Shown here: piece after piece, positions 26,390-35,749 of the stretch
How the letters are laid out: each line of letters opens with the position of its first letter
Numbering within the stretch: position 1 is the stretch's first letter
Assembly: GCF_030252425.1 (NCBI RefSeq)
Contig: NZ_CP126994.1
Coordinates: forward strand, 930,001-994,000
Reading direction: 5' to 3'
DNA from: Acidisoma sp. PAMC 29798
GTDB taxonomy: Bacteria > Pseudomonadota > Alphaproteobacteria > Acetobacterales > Acetobacteraceae
DNA length: 64,000 nucleotides
Position numbers and translations under genes: made by a program
The notes under the pieces: generated by a model
The model's database searches: none
What the model was told of the DNA's origin: nothing
What the model saw: only the letters and a program-made list of their open reading frames with translations

Positions 26390-26959
26390 ATGGCTGAGAC
26401 ACTTCCACGATTCGGCGTATCGCGGCCCGAGATGTTGAAGCGCGTGGCGCGGTTCGCGGATCTTGAAGGCTCTGACGGCGGCCTGCCCGACAGCCGCCAC
26501 CCCAGCGCCGAACGGCGCCTGTACAATGTCATCGGCTTTCAGCCACCCGCCAATTCCGGCGGCGCCGTGACATCCCCGGTGGGGGACCTCGCCGCGCGTT
26601 TGGCCGCCATCAAGATCTCTGAGGGTTTCAACCTCGGCTATTGCCGCGCCACGCCGGGGCGCGGCCCGATGATGCACAACCACGACACGAATGAGACGTT
26701 CATCGCCATGACTGGAACATGGCGCTGTAGCTGGGAGAATGAGACGTCGGGTGTCGAGCATGTCGATCTCGCCCCGCTCGATGTGATCTCCTTCCCGCCC
26801 GGTGTCGCGCGGCGTTTCGAGAATGTCACGGCAGGCGACCCGGATGCGGAATCAATCCTCATGTTCGTCATCGCCGGCGATGCGCCGCGCGCCGAATTCA
26901 CCGACGAAGTAATGAAGCAATTGGAAGCGGATGGCGTGCTGACGCCGCGTCCGGGCTGA
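26390..26959 (+). CDS. cupin-domain protein
   Basis: 189 residues from the ATG at 26390 with GGGGGACGGG upstream; a GTG at 26336 is less likely. A single cupin barrel carries the metal motif MMHNHDTNETF (His, His, Glu) and the second motif region DVISFPPGVARRFEN, where the usual second-motif histidine is an arginine. Cupins of this size act as small-molecule isomerases, dioxygenases or ligand sensors; the role here is unknown. It lies just upstream of the ribose-type transporter and may be cotranscribed with it. Confidence 0.7.
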   Translation: MAETLPRFGVSRPEMLKRVARFADLEGSDGGLPDSRHPSAERRLYNVIGFQPPANSGGAVTSPVGDLAARLAAIKISEGFNLGYCRATPGRGPMMHNHDTNETFIAMTGTWRCSWENETSGVEHVDLAPLDVISFPPGVARRFENVTAGDPDAESILMFVIAGDAPRAEFTDEVMKQLEADGVLTPRPG

Positions 26960-26963
26960 TGCG

Positions 26964-28487
26964 ATGGGCATGACGGACACCACGCCGGGCGGCACGCCCT
27001 ATTTGCGGGCGGAGGGGCTGACGAAGGCCTACGGCGCGACCGTGGCTTTGGCGCATGTCACGATCGATGTCCTGCCGGGGGAAATCCATGCCCTGTTGGG
27101 GGAGAACGGCGCGGGCAAGTCCACGCTCGTGAAGATCCTCAGCGGCATCGTGGTGCCGGATCGCGGCACCTTGGAAGTCTGCGGCCAACCCTTCGCGCCG
27201 GGTAGCCTGCTCGGTGCGCGCAAATCCGGCGTCTCCACCGCCTTCCAGGAACTCAGTCTGCTGCCCAACCTGAGCGTCGCGACCAATCTGATGCTGCCGC
27301 ATTTGCTGAAGGGGTTCGGGGGCATCGCATCCCGTCGCCGCAATGAGCAGGCGGCGGATGCGCTGCTGCGCGAGTTCGATATCACCACGGTCGATCCTCG
27401 CAGCCTCGTGGCCGATCTTTCGCTGGCCGAGAAGCAGCGCGTCGAAATCGTCCGCGCGCTCAGCCATCGCCCGAAGCTGCTGGTGCTGGATGAGCCGACG
27501 GCGGCCCTGGCCGAGCCGGGCTGGCTGTTCGACATCGTGGAGCGGCTGACGGCGCAGGGCACGGCCATCCTCTATATCTCCCACCGCCTGGCCGAGGTAC
27601 GTCGCCTGTGCCGGCGCGGCACCGTGCTGCGCAACGGCCGCTCGATCGCGACCGTCGGCCTGACCGAGACGGCCGATACCGAAATCTTCCGCATGATGGT
27701 CGGTACCTCCCAGGATGAGACGCGCCACAATATCACTGCCCGAGCAGCCACACGGCCGAGACTGTCGGTGCGCGGCCTGACCGGACGCGGCGTCCATGAC
27801 GCGACCTTTGACGTCGGTGAGGGCGAAATCCTCGGCGTCGCCGCGCTGGAGGGCCAAGGCCAGCGCCCGCTGTTTCGCATGCTCGCGGGGCTGGAGCCCA
27901 TCGCCCTTGGTGATGTCACCATCGAAGGCAAGCCGGCCACGCTGCGGTCGGCCTCCGCCGCGCTCGGATCGGGCATTGGTTTCCTGCCGGAGGAGCGCAA
28001 GACCGAAGGCATCTTCCTTGGCCTGAAGACCGCCACCAATATCTCCTTGCCGATCCTCAATCGCGTGCGGCGTGGCGGGCTGATCGATCGCCGCAAGGAG
28101 GCCGATGCCGTGGCTGCCGTCAGCCAGCGCGTTGACCTGGCACGGCGCTACCAGGGCATGCGGATCGCGGCCCTGTCGGGTGGCAACCAGCAGAAGGCCT
28201 TGCTCGCCCGCGTTCTCGTCTCCGGCGCCCGCAACCTGGTGCTGTTCGACCCCACACGCGGCGTCGATGTCGGGACGAAACAGGTGATCTACGGTGCCAT
28301 CCGTGACTTCGTGGCCGAGGGCGGCTGCGCTTTGGTCTATTCCACGGAACTCGCCGAACTCGTTCACCTCACGCATCGCTGCCTGGTGGTCTATGGCGGT
28401 CGCATCGTGGGGGAATTGTCGGGCGCGGCTCTGACCGAGGATCGGTTGGTGAGCCTCGCCACCGGCCACGGAGCCCTTGCGGCATGA
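26964..28487 (+). CDS. ribose-type (CUT2) sugar ABC transporter ATPase
   Basis: 507 residues with two ABC domains, as in RbsA/XylG/MglA. The first has an intact Walker A (GENGAGKST) and Walker B with DEPTAALAEP; its signature loop is LSLAEKQR, where the usual SGGxxQ form is lost. The second has a degenerate Walker A (LEGQGQRPLF) but a good LSGGNQQK signature, the normal CUT2 pattern. It energises the two permeases that follow with 4-bp overlaps. The substrate is a pentose, polyol or similar small sugar. Confidence 0.92.
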   Translation: MGMTDTTPGGTPYLRAEGLTKAYGATVALAHVTIDVLPGEIHALLGENGAGKSTLVKILSGIVVPDRGTLEVCGQPFAPGSLLGARKSGVSTAFQELSLLPNLSVATNLMLPHLLKGFGGIASRRRNEQAADALLREFDITTVDPRSLVADLSLAEKQRVEIVRALSHRPKLLVLDEPTAALAEPGWLFDIVERLTAQGTAILYISHRLAEVRRLCRRGTVLRNGRSIATVGLTETADTEIFRMMVGTSQDETRHNITARAATRPRLSVRGLTGRGVHDATFDVGEGEILGVAALEGQGQRPLFRMLAGLEPIALGDVTIEGKPATLRSASAALGSGIGFLPEERKTEGIFLGLKTATNISLPILNRVRRGGLIDRRKEADAVAAVSQRVDLARRYQGMRIAALSGGNQQKALLARVLVSGARNLVLFDPTRGVDVGTKQVIYGAIRDFVAEGGCALVYSTELAELVHLTHRCLVVYGGRIVGELSGAALTEDRLVSLATGHGALAA

Positions 28488-29464
28488 GCGCGACAGTGAA
28501 CCGGCGGCGCCTGCCCGTGGTGGGGCAGCTTCTCGGCAACGGTACCGCCATGGTGATCGCGATCTATGTCCTGCTGTTGATCATCTACGCCCTGTCGCAG
28601 AACGACGCCTTATCGATGACGCAGTTCAGCGACCAGTTAAACAACGGTCTGCCGCTCGCGCTGGCGGCGGCGGGCGGCACGCTGGTGGTGCTGATGCGCG
28701 GCTTCGACCTATCGGTGGCGGGTGTCATCGCGCTGACGGATGTGCTGACCGCGACCCAGGCCACGGACGGCCCGATGGGCGCCCTCGTCATGATGCTCAT
28801 CGTGGTGGGCGTCGGCCTTCTTGTGGGGGCGGTGAACGGGTTCCTGGTCGCCTATGTCGGCCTGCAATCCATCGCCTGCACCTTGGCGACCATGATCGTC
28901 TGTAGCGGTGCGGCCTTGCTGATCCTGGATGCGCCGGGCGGGGATGTTCCGGAGTTCATCAGCGACAATTTGACCGGTTCGGTGGGCGGCATTCCTGTGC
29001 CCCTGATCATCGTGCTGGTGGTGCTATGCGGCTGGGCCGCTCTAAAGCGCACCAATTGGGGCGTCGGCCTTTATGCCGTCGGCGCGGATGAGACGGCGGC
29101 GCAGCTTGCCGGCGTGCGCGTCCGCCGCGTCAAGTTCCTGGCCTATTGCCTGGCGGGTGGCCTGTATGGCCTCGCCGGCATGATGCTGACGGCCGTGACA
29201 TCCAATGGCGATCCCGGTGCTGGCACGAGCTATCTGCTGCTCGTTTTCGCCGCCATCGCCATCGGCGGCACCACCTTCACCGGCGGCCGTGGTGGGCTTT
29301 TGGGATCGATGATCGGTGCCGCGACGCTCATGCTGTTGCAGAAGGTGCTGTTTTCCGTGGGCGTCTCCTCCTTCTTCACTGGCATCGGTCAGGGCCTGAT
29401 CATGATCGCCGCCGTTCTGATCGCGGCCTCCTCGGCCCGCATCAGCCGGAGGATGGCGGCATGA
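28484..29464 (+). CDS. ribose-type ABC transporter permease 1
   Basis: 326 residues, about nine membrane spans. RbsC-family marks include MRGFDLSVAGVIALTDVL, NGFLVAYVGLQSIACTLATM, and the cytoplasmic coupling loop YAVGADETAAQLAGVRV. It starts inside the previous gene (ATGA) and overlaps the second permease by 4 bp. Two different permeases with one double ATPase indicate a heterodimeric channel. Confidence 0.9.
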   Translation: MSATVNRRRLPVVGQLLGNGTAMVIAIYVLLLIIYALSQNDALSMTQFSDQLNNGLPLALAAAGGTLVVLMRGFDLSVAGVIALTDVLTATQATDGPMGALVMMLIVVGVGLLVGAVNGFLVAYVGLQSIACTLATMIVCSGAALLILDAPGGDVPEFISDNLTGSVGGIPVPLIIVLVVLCGWAALKRTNWGVGLYAVGADETAAQLAGVRVRRVKFLAYCLAGGLYGLAGMMLTAVTSNGDPGAGTSYLLLVFAAIAIGGTTFTGGRGGLLGSMIGAATLMLLQKVLFSVGVSSFFTGIGQGLIMIAAVLIAASSARISRRMAA

Positions 29465-30522
29465 GCGCATCCAAGGGAACGCCGCTGGACGCCGGCGCCG
29501 ATACGCGTGGTCGCGGTCGCGCCATCGGCGGGGAGGTGCTGACGCCCTTGGTGCTGTTCGGCCTCACCATCCTCATGGTGCTGGCGTCGCGCTGGATCAG
29601 CCCCAGCCTCGGCGGACTGCATCAGGTCGCGGCCATCATCGTGCTGTCGACCTTCCTGATGGTCGTGGCCTTCGGCCAGCAGATGGTGGTGCTGATCGGC
29701 GGCCTTGATCTGTCAGTGCCGTCAATGCTCACGCTGGGTGGCATTCTCACCTTCGGCTGGATCGGGCCGTCCGGTCTGTCCGTCATCTGGGTCTTGCTCG
29801 CCGTGCTGATCGTAACGGGCCTGATCGGCGCCTTGAGCGGCGTGGGCGTGGCCCTGCTGCGCATTCCGCCCTTCATCATGACCCTCGCGATGGGAATCAT
29901 CGTCTATAGCGGTTCGCTCGGCCTCACGGCCGGCACGCCGCGCGGCCATGCTTCAGTGCTGCTCGGCGATTTGTTTTCGGGCCGCATCCTGGGCCTTCCG
30001 CCCATCATTTACGGGATGATTGTGCTGGTCGTGCTCGGCACCATCCTGCAATCCTACACCCCCTTCGGCCGCAGGCTGTATGCCCTGGGCACCAGCCCGG
30101 CGGCGGCGCATGTGGCCGGGTTGGCGGTGAACCGGCTGACCATCGCGACCTATGCGATCAGCGCCGCCTCGGCGGGCTTCGCAGGCTTCCTGCTGGTGGG
30201 TTATGCCGGCGGCGCCACGTTGGTCATGGGCCAGTCCTATCTGCTGCCCTCCATCGCGGCCATTGTCGTCGGCGGAACGTCTATCCTGGGCGGGCGGGGC
30301 AACTACATCAGCGCGGTCGCGGCCGCGCTGCTTCTCACTACCTTTTCCACCATCATTTCCTCGGTGCAGATTCTCGAAGGCTGGCGGACGATCATCTACG
30401 GATTGGTCATTCTGCTCGCCATTGCCGCGTTGCGGGAAGATTTGCCGATGTGGATCGGGCGCGGCCTGCGCCGGCCCGCGCGACCTCCCACGGCACCAGC
30501 TGTTGCCCAAACAACAAAATAA
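29461..30522 (+). CDS. ribose-type ABC transporter permease 2
   Basis: 353 residues from the ATG at 29461, which overlaps the stop of permease 1. It has the RbsC-type QMVVLIGGLDLSVPSML, GVGVALLRIPPFIMTLAM and YALGTSPAAAHVAGLAV. An extended N-terminal cytoplasmic tail of about 25 residues and a proline-rich C-terminal tail are distinctive. It forms the channel with permease 1. Confidence 0.9.
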   Translation: MSASKGTPLDAGADTRGRGRAIGGEVLTPLVLFGLTILMVLASRWISPSLGGLHQVAAIIVLSTFLMVVAFGQQMVVLIGGLDLSVPSMLTLGGILTFGWIGPSGLSVIWVLLAVLIVTGLIGALSGVGVALLRIPPFIMTLAMGIIVYSGSLGLTAGTPRGHASVLLGDLFSGRILGLPPIIYGMIVLVVLGTILQSYTPFGRRLYALGTSPAAAHVAGLAVNRLTIATYAISAASAGFAGFLLVGYAGGATLVMGQSYLLPSIAAIVVGGTSILGGRGNYISAVAAALLLTTFSTIISSVQILEGWRTIIYGLVILLAIAALREDLPMWIGRGLRRPARPPTAPAVAQTTK

Positions 30523-30542
30523 TCAAAAGCAAAGGGAAGACG

Positions 30543-31781
30543 ATGTTCAAGACGAAAAGCATGAGGAAGGCCGCGTTGGGCCTTCTGGCTGGAACCGGCC
30601 TTGTACTAGCAGGCCTGGGTGGCGCCGCGCATGCAGCCGACGCGCCGAAGAAATACAAGATCTATCTCAGCCTCAGCTACAGCGGCAATGCGTGGCAGAG
30701 CGAGGCGGCCAATGTCGTCAAGGCACTCGCCGCGACGCCGCCCTATGACAAGCTCGTCGATCTGAAGGAAGTCATCTCCGGGACCGACGTACAGGCCCAG
30801 ATCTCGGCCTATGAGAGCATGATCGCCGATGGCGCCAACGGCATCATCAGCTTCCCCATCTCCTCCAGCGGTCTCAACAAGGCGATTCGTCGCGCTTGCA
30901 AGAAGGACGTTCTGGTCTGGGTCTATGACGGCATGGTCACCGAACCCTGCGCCTATAGCGTGAGCTACCTGCCGGGCGGCTTCGGGGAGAACACGGCCCA
31001 GGCACTGGTCAATATCCTCAAGGGCAAAGGAAATATCTTCCTCAGCCGGGGCGTCGCCGGCAACATGGTCGATAAGCGCCACTATGACGGCGCCATGAGC
31101 GTCTTCAAGAAATACCCCGATATCCATGTCGTCGCCGAATATTACGGCATGTGGGATGACCAGACGACGCAGCTGGAGACGGCGAAAGCCCTGGCCGCCC
31201 ATCCCGATGTCGATGGCATCTGGGCGCAGGCCGGCGAAGATGGCGCCATCAAGGCGCTGATGGCTTCCGGCCGGCAGAAGCTGGTCGCCCTCACGGGTGA
31301 GAATTCCAACGGCTTCCGTCTGGCGCTCGCCAACCCTGATTTGCAGAAGCGCGGCTTCGCCGGTGTGTCCTCGGGTTCCCCGCCGAATTCCTCTGGCGTC
31401 GCCTTCAAGTTCATGATGGAGCAGTTGGTGAATGGCCGGAAACTGCCCTTCCACAATGTGCTGTATCCGCTGCCCTGGGTGCCCGCCGACAAGGTGAAGC
31501 TCTGCGCGGGCGATAAGATGGAGAACGGCTGCAACGCTTTCCCGCCGGGCAAGGTGCCGGATAGCTTCGTGACCGAAATCTTCAACCCGACCCTGACCCC
31601 GGAACTGTCGATCGCCTCCGCGCTCGAAGGCAAGCCGACCCCCGGCGCCACCATCCAGCCGCTGCCCGCAAACGACTACTTCAAGGGCGCGCCGAACGTT
31701 CCCGGCATCGACTGCAACCATTGCGAGGGCCCTGCCAATCCCTATCCGCTGACGAAGGTGACACCCTTCAACGCGAACTGA
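30543..31781 (+). CDS. periplasmic sugar-binding protein of the first ribose-type transporter
   Basis: 412 residues from the ATG at 30543 with AAGGGAAG upstream. A Sec signal peptide of about 31 residues ends AAHAAD. The mature part has the type I periplasmic binding fold (YKIYLSLSYSGNAWQSEAANVV). Six cysteines are visible in the mature protein, including two in DCNHCEG near the C-terminus and one each in KLCAGD and NGCNAF. That is unusual for the family and suggests up to three disulfides. It is the last transporter gene and is followed by a strong hairpin. Confidence 0.9.
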   Translation: MFKTKSMRKAALGLLAGTGLVLAGLGGAAHAADAPKKYKIYLSLSYSGNAWQSEAANVVKALAATPPYDKLVDLKEVISGTDVQAQISAYESMIADGANGIISFPISSSGLNKAIRRACKKDVLVWVYDGMVTEPCAYSVSYLPGGFGENTAQALVNILKGKGNIFLSRGVAGNMVDKRHYDGAMSVFKKYPDIHVVAEYYGMWDDQTTQLETAKALAAHPDVDGIWAQAGEDGAIKALMASGRQKLVALTGENSNGFRLALANPDLQKRGFAGVSSGSPPNSSGVAFKFMMEQLVNGRKLPFHNVLYPLPWVPADKVKLCAGDKMENGCNAFPPGKVPDSFVTEIFNPTLTPELSIASALEGKPTPGATIQPLPANDYFKGAPNVPGIDCNHCEGPANPYPLTKVTPFNAN

Positions 31782-31802
31782 TTGGCGCTGACCAAGCACA
31801 GA

Positions 31803-31834
31803 TGGCACGCCGAGGCTTTGGCCTCGGCGTGCCA
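31803..31834. terminator. perfect 14-bp hairpin after the sugar-binding-protein gene
   Basis: TGGCACGCCGAGGC and its exact complement are separated by a TTTG loop. No long T tract follows. Hairpins here commonly act as partial terminators or protect the abundant binding-protein mRNA, which would lower expression of the SDR gene 25 bp further on. Confidence 0.65.
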
Positions 31835-31858
31835 CGACCATTTGCGGAAAGTCCCATC

Positions 31859-32611
31859 ATGATCTCCCTTCAAGGCCAGGTTGCCATCATTACGGGCGGT
31901 GCTTCGCCGCGTGGCATCGGCCTCGCGACCGCGCGCGCCGTGGTCGCGGTGGGCGGCAAGGTGGCCATCATCGATCTCCATCAGGATCAGAGCGAAGCCG
32001 CTGCGCGGAGCCTGGGCGACGGCAACCGGGGGTATGGCTGTGACGTGGGTGACCGCGTGGCAGCGACGGCGACCGTGCAAGCAATCCTGGCCGATTTCGG
32101 GCGTATCGACAGTCTGATGACCTTCGCTGGCATCAGCCGATCCACCAAGTTGGCCGATATTACCCAGGACGAATACGACGCGGTCATGCGCGTCAATCTC
32201 GGTGGCACCATGAACATGTGCCAGGCCGTGGCACCGGCGATGACGCAAGCGGGCAGGGGCTCGATCATTTGCATCGGGTCGATTGCGGCGCAACGCGGCG
32301 GCGGCGTGTTCGCCACCTCCCATTATGCCGCCTCCAAAGGCGGCGTGCAGAGCCTGGCCAAGGCGCTGGCGCGCGAATTGGGGCCTGCGGGCATACGGGC
32401 CAATGCCATCGCACCGGGCCTGATCGACACGGACATCTTCGAGGGCGCGCTGACCGAGGACAAGAAGCAGGCCATCATCGCCACCATCCCCATCGGCCGG
32501 ATTGGGCAACCGGAAGACGTGGCGCAGCTCGCCGTCTTTCTGGCCTCGGATTGCGCCTCCTACATCACCGGCACCGTCATCGATGTGAATGGTGGCGGAC
32601 ACATCCATTGA
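31859..32611 (+). CDS. short-chain dehydrogenase/reductase (SDR), paralogue of 17379-18131
   Basis: 250 residues from the ATG at 31859. The cofactor motif is GGASPRGIG, again with the proline-containing form seen in the SDR at 17379. Asp in IIDLHQD suggests NAD. The catalytic residues are in [12 protein letters not shown] and HYAASKGG. It likely oxidises the sugar or polyol brought in by the transporter just upstream. Its stop precedes the histidinol-dehydrogenase-like gene by 25 bp, so both are cotranscribed. Confidence 0.87.
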   Translation: MISLQGQVAIITGGASPRGIGLATARAVVAVGGKVAIIDLHQDQSEAAARSLGDGNRGYGCDVGDRVAATATVQAILADFGRIDSLMTFAGISRSTKLADITQDEYDAVMRVNLGGTMNMCQAVAPAMTQAGRGSIICIGSIAAQRGGGVFATSHYAASKGGVQSLAKALARELGPAGIRANAIAPGLIDTDIFEGALTEDKKQAIIATIPIGRIGQPEDVAQLAVFLASDCASYITGTVIDVNGGGHIH

Positions 32612-32636
32612 CGATCAGGACAGGGGACCCACGCCG

Positions 32637-33926
32637 ATGATCCGCACTCTCAAGACAGGCGCCAGCGAGCAGGAGACGAAAGACTCCGACCGCAAGACGC
32701 GCCAGACCGTTGAAGCCATTCTGGACGATGTCGCGACGCGCGGTGACGCGGCGGTGCGCGATCTGTCGATCCGATTCGACAAATGGGAGCCGCAAGCCTT
32801 TCGTCTGACAGCGGAAGAGATCCAAGCGCTCATCGACGGCCTGCCGCCACAGGTGATCGAGGACATTACCTTCGCCCAGGCGCAGATCCGGCGTTTCGCC
32901 GAGGCGCAGCGCGCCACAATGACGGAGCTGGAGATCGAGACGCTGCCCGGCATTCGCCTCGGTCATCGGCTGATCCCGGTGGCGAGCGTCGGCTGCTATA
33001 TTCCGGGCGGGCGTTACCCGATGGTCGCCTCCGCCCATATGAGCATCCTCACCGCCAAGGTCGCGGGCGTGAAGCGCGTCATTGGGTGCACGCCGCCGTT
33101 GAATGGCCGCGCACCCGCCGCGACGATCGCCGCCATGTCCCTTGCCGGGGCCGATGAAATCTATGTTCTGGGTGGCATCCAGGCGGTGGCTGCCATGGCA
33201 CTGGGCACCGAGACGATCCAGGGCGTGGATATGCTGGTTGGCCCCGGCAATGCCTTCGTGGCGGAGGCCAAGCGCCAGCTTTATGGCCGCGTCGGTATCG
33301 ACCTTTTCGCGGGACCCACCGAGACCCTGGTCATTGCCGATGAAACGTCGGATGTCGAGATTTGCGCGACGGATCTTCTGGGTCAGGCGGAGCACGGTCC
33401 GACCTCACCTTCCATCCTGCTGACCAGTTCCGCCAAGATCGCCGAGGGCATCGAAGACGAAATCCAACGGCAGCTTGAACGTCTGCCGACGGCGGATGTC
33501 GCCTCCGTCGCCTGGCGCGACCATGGCCAGGTTATTCTGGTCGATACCGATGAGGAGTTGCTGTCGGAAGCGGAGCGGATTGCCTCGGAGCATGTCGAAG
33601 TGCTGACGCGCGATCCGCGTTGGTTCCTGGAGCGGATGACGAATTTCGGCGCGCTGTTCCTTGGGCCACGCACCAATGTGGCATTCGGTGACAAGGTCAT
33701 CGGCACCAACCACACGCTGCCGACCAAGAAGGCCGCGCGCTATACGGGTGGTCTGTGGGTTGGCAAGTTCATCAAGACCGTGACCTATCAGGAAGTCACG
33801 ACGGATGCGGCGAGTGCCATGATCGGTGAATATGGCTCGCGTCTCTGCGCCATCGAGAATTTCGCCGGCCACAAGGAACAGGCCGACCTGCGTGTCCGTC
33901 GTTACGGTGGTCGCAATGCGCCTTGA
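32637..33926 (+). CDS. histidinol-dehydrogenase-family polyol dehydrogenase (HpsN-like)
   Basis: 429 residues from the ATG at 32637 (AGGGGAC upstream). Hallmarks of the HisD fold are [58 protein letters not shown] and NFAGHKEQ, including the conserved Gln/His zinc ligands. HisD performs two successive NAD-dependent oxidations from alcohol to acid. There are no other histidine genes here, and the shared C-terminal pattern [16 protein letters not shown] matches the catabolic branch that includes sulfopropanediol dehydrogenase HpsN. A four-electron oxidation of a terminal CH2OH of the imported compound is likely. Confidence 0.8.
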   Translation: MIRTLKTGASEQETKDSDRKTRQTVEAILDDVATRGDAAVRDLSIRFDKWEPQAFRLTAEEIQALIDGLPPQVIEDITFAQAQIRRFAEAQRATMTELEIETLPGIRLGHRLIPVASVGCYIPGGRYPMVASAHMSILTAKVAGVKRVIGCTPPLNGRAPAATIAAMSLAGADEIYVLGGIQAVAAMALGTETIQGVDMLVGPGNAFVAEAKRQLYGRVGIDLFAGPTETLVIADETSDVEICATDLLGQAEHGPTSPSILLTSSAKIAEGIEDEIQRQLERLPTADVASVAWRDHGQVILVDTDEELLSEAERIASEHVEVLTRDPRWFLERMTNFGALFLGPRTNVAFGDKVIGTNHTLPTKKAARYTGGLWVGKFIKTVTYQEVTTDAASAMIGEYGSRLCAIENFAGHKEQADLRVRRYGGRNAP

Positions 33927-34476
33927 TCCCGCATCGGCGCGCCGGATCGCCGATGGCGGCCATGTGCCGCTCGGCGCGGCGGCCGATCTCAGCGCGGTCG
34001 CTATGGATGACCTCGATGACGTGACAATCGCCTATGTTCTGGCGGCGCGCGCGCCCTTCGATGCCTTGCGGCGATCCTCCGCCCAGCTCGCGGGTTTGCT
34101 TCTGCTTGCGGCGATCGGCAGCCGCGAAGGGCAGGACCTTCCGATGCTCGACCTCGCGGTCGCGGCCCATGCCGAGGCCACCGAGGCTTTGCGTGGTCTG
34201 ACGCCGCCGCCGCGCGGCGCCCATCATCATCGCCACCTGCTGCTGGCGGCATCGACGCTCGGTGGTGCCCTGGCTGCCGCCAAGTGCCGCCTCGCATCCG
34301 ATGGCGATGTCGTGGCGCGCTTGAACAATGAGGCGATCGCGCATCTGCGCTGGGCCAGTGGCGCCCTGCCAGGATTCGAGATGGTGGCGGTGTCCCAGGG
34401 ATGCTGCGCCGCTCACGCACCTGCACAGATTGAAACGACAACGATGCCGACACGGCACGCATGGAGGGCTTCATGA
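33916..34476 (+). CDS. conserved-looking hypothetical helical protein
   Basis: 186 residues from an ATG at 33916 that overlaps the end of the HisD-like gene by 11 bp; no recognised family. The sequence is alanine/leucine-rich and helical, with a histidine cluster [14 protein letters not shown] in the middle and two adjacent cysteines (GCC) near the end. Overlaps of 11 bp upstream and 4 bp downstream (with the metallo-hydrolase) show that it is translated as part of the operon. It could be a small accessory or assembly factor for its neighbour, but nothing in the sequence proves this. Confidence 0.6.
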   Translation: MRLDPASARRIADGGHVPLGAAADLSAVAMDDLDDVTIAYVLAARAPFDALRRSSAQLAGLLLLAAIGSREGQDLPMLDLAVAAHAEATEALRGLTPPPRGAHHHRHLLLAASTLGGALAAAKCRLASDGDVVARLNNEAIAHLRWASGALPGFEMVAVSQGCCAAHAPAQIETTTMPTRHAWRAS

Positions 34477-35348
34477 ACGACTATTCGATCTGGGTGCTGG
34501 AATACGCCTATGTGGCGCAATACCATGTCAGCGGCATCGTGTATGGCGCGCATAATCAGGGCTATCGCAAGCTTCCCTATTGCTATGTCGTCATCAAGGG
34601 CCACGGCACGGTTGCGATGGTCGATGTCGGCTATAATGAAAAAGACATGGGCGCGGTCCTGGCGCGGCGGTTCAATGTCGAGGCCTGGCAGTCCCCCGAG
34701 ACGATCCTGGCGCAATGCGGCGTAACGCCGGAGGAAGTCGAGCATGTCTTCCTGAGCCACGCGCATTTCGACCACATGGGCAATACCGATGCCTTCCCCA
34801 ATGCGAAGTTCTATTTGCAGGAGAAGGAGCTTTCGAAGTGGGTCTGGGCCATGGCGCTCGATCAGCGCTTCCGTTGGCTGAACATCGCGACCGATCCGGC
34901 GGATGTCATGCGCGTCGTCGATCTCGCGCGCCAGGGCCGTCTCGTATGCCTCGACGGTGACGCGAAGGATGTGCTGCCGGGCATCGATTGCACTGCAGCC
35001 TACGACACCCATACCTGGGGATCGATGTTCGTCACCGTGCGCAACGACACGAGCGGCGGCGACAACTGGGTGCTCGCCGGCGATCTCGTCTATAGCTTCG
35101 AGAATCTCACTGGCCAGGATCCCAAGGCGCCGCCGATGTATGTGCCCGTCGGCCTCGGCGTCGGCAGCCAAACCAATATGCTGTTCACGACCGATGCCAT
35201 GGTGAAGCAGGCGGGCGGGGACGTCAGCCGTGTCATTCCCGTGCATGAGGACAAGCTGAAGGACGCGTTCCCGTCTCGCACAAACGAGTTTGGATTGCAG
35301 GTGATCGAACTGGCACTCGCCGACGGCGAACTCAGCCTTGTCGCGTGA
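34473..35348 (+). CDS. metallo-beta-lactamase-fold hydrolase (lactonase-like)
   Basis: 291 residues from the ATG at 34473, which has GGAGGG 6 nt upstream and overlaps the previous stop (ATGA). The dizinc motif HAHFDH is at residues 96-101, followed by the later ligands in YDTHTWGS and LAGDLVYS and a C-terminal PVHEDK. This is the N-acyl-homoserine-lactonase/quorum-quenching branch of the fold, but here it sits amid dehydrogenases. It may instead open a sugar lactone formed by the SDR or GMC enzymes. Lactone hydrolysis is the better-supported pathway role. Confidence 0.8.
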   Translation: MNDYSIWVLEYAYVAQYHVSGIVYGAHNQGYRKLPYCYVVIKGHGTVAMVDVGYNEKDMGAVLARRFNVEAWQSPETILAQCGVTPEEVEHVFLSHAHFDHMGNTDAFPNAKFYLQEKELSKWVWAMALDQRFRWLNIATDPADVMRVVDLARQGRLVCLDGDAKDVLPGIDCTAAYDTHTWGSMFVTVRNDTSGGDNWVLAGDLVYSFENLTGQDPKAPPMYVPVGLGVGSQTNMLFTTDAMVKQAGGDVSRVIPVHEDKLKDAFPSRTNEFGLQVIELALADGELSLVA

Positions 35349-35362
35349 GGAGGGACAGAATA

Positions 35363-35749
35363 ATGGACGAGGATTGGACTGCCGTGGCCGTTGCCACGCA
35401 AAAGGCCTGGAAGCAAGCGTTCGAGACGCGCGATCTTGAAAGCCTCGGCGCTCTCTATGCGGATAAGACCGCCTTCTATGGCTCGACCGCGACCTTCTAC
35501 GATACGCCGGACGGGGTGCGGGAGTATTTTCGCGTTCTGCCGCCGTCCTACAAGCGGTCCGACTACGCTGTGCCGCATATCGTGCGGCTTGGCCCCGACG
35601 CCATGGCGGCCACAGGGGAGGTAAACTTTTATCGCCAGGAAAACGACGGTTCCATGACCTTGCTGCCGTTTCGCATGACGCATGTGCTGGTGCGCGAGAA
35701 TGGCGCCTGGAAGATCGCGACCCATCACGCCTCCCCCCGACCGGTATGA
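35363..35749 (+). CDS. NTF2/SnoaL-like protein (DUF4440/SgcJ type)
   Basis: 128 residues from the ATG at 35363 with GGAGGG at good spacing; a GTG at 35345 overlaps the preceding gene. The cone-shaped NTF2 fold is suggested by WKQAFETRDLESLGALYADKT, GVREYFR and WKIATHHAS at the C-terminus. Members are ketosteroid-isomerase-like enzymes or binding proteins. It lies between the lactonase-like gene and the CoA hydratase with 4-bp overlap downstream, so it is likely part of the same pathway, perhaps as an isomerase. Confidence 0.7.
   Translation: MDEDWTAVAVATQKAWKQAFETRDLESLGALYADKTAFYGSTATFYDTPDGVREYFRVLPPSYKRSDYAVPHIVRLGPDAMAATGEVNFYRQENDGSMTLLPFRMTHVLVRENGAWKIATHHASPRPV

Noticed and set aside
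26898-28469. A 523-codon minus-strand open frame
   Set aside because: It is antisense to a clear double-domain sugar ABC ATPase and reads as His/Arg/Gln-rich low-complexity sequence, a normal side effect of high GC.
26964-28487. Broken second ABC domain in the sugar ATPase
   Set aside because: Loss of the Walker A residues in the second domain is the normal state in the ribose-type family.
30606-31841. A 411-codon minus-strand open frame
   Set aside because: It is antisense to the sugar-binding-protein gene, which has a signal peptide and a ribosome binding site. The antisense frame has no domain-like pattern.
32637-33926. Assignment as histidinol dehydrogenase of histidine biosynthesis
   Set aside because: No other histidine genes are near, and the neighbours are transport and catabolic genes, so the HpsN-like catabolic branch fits better.
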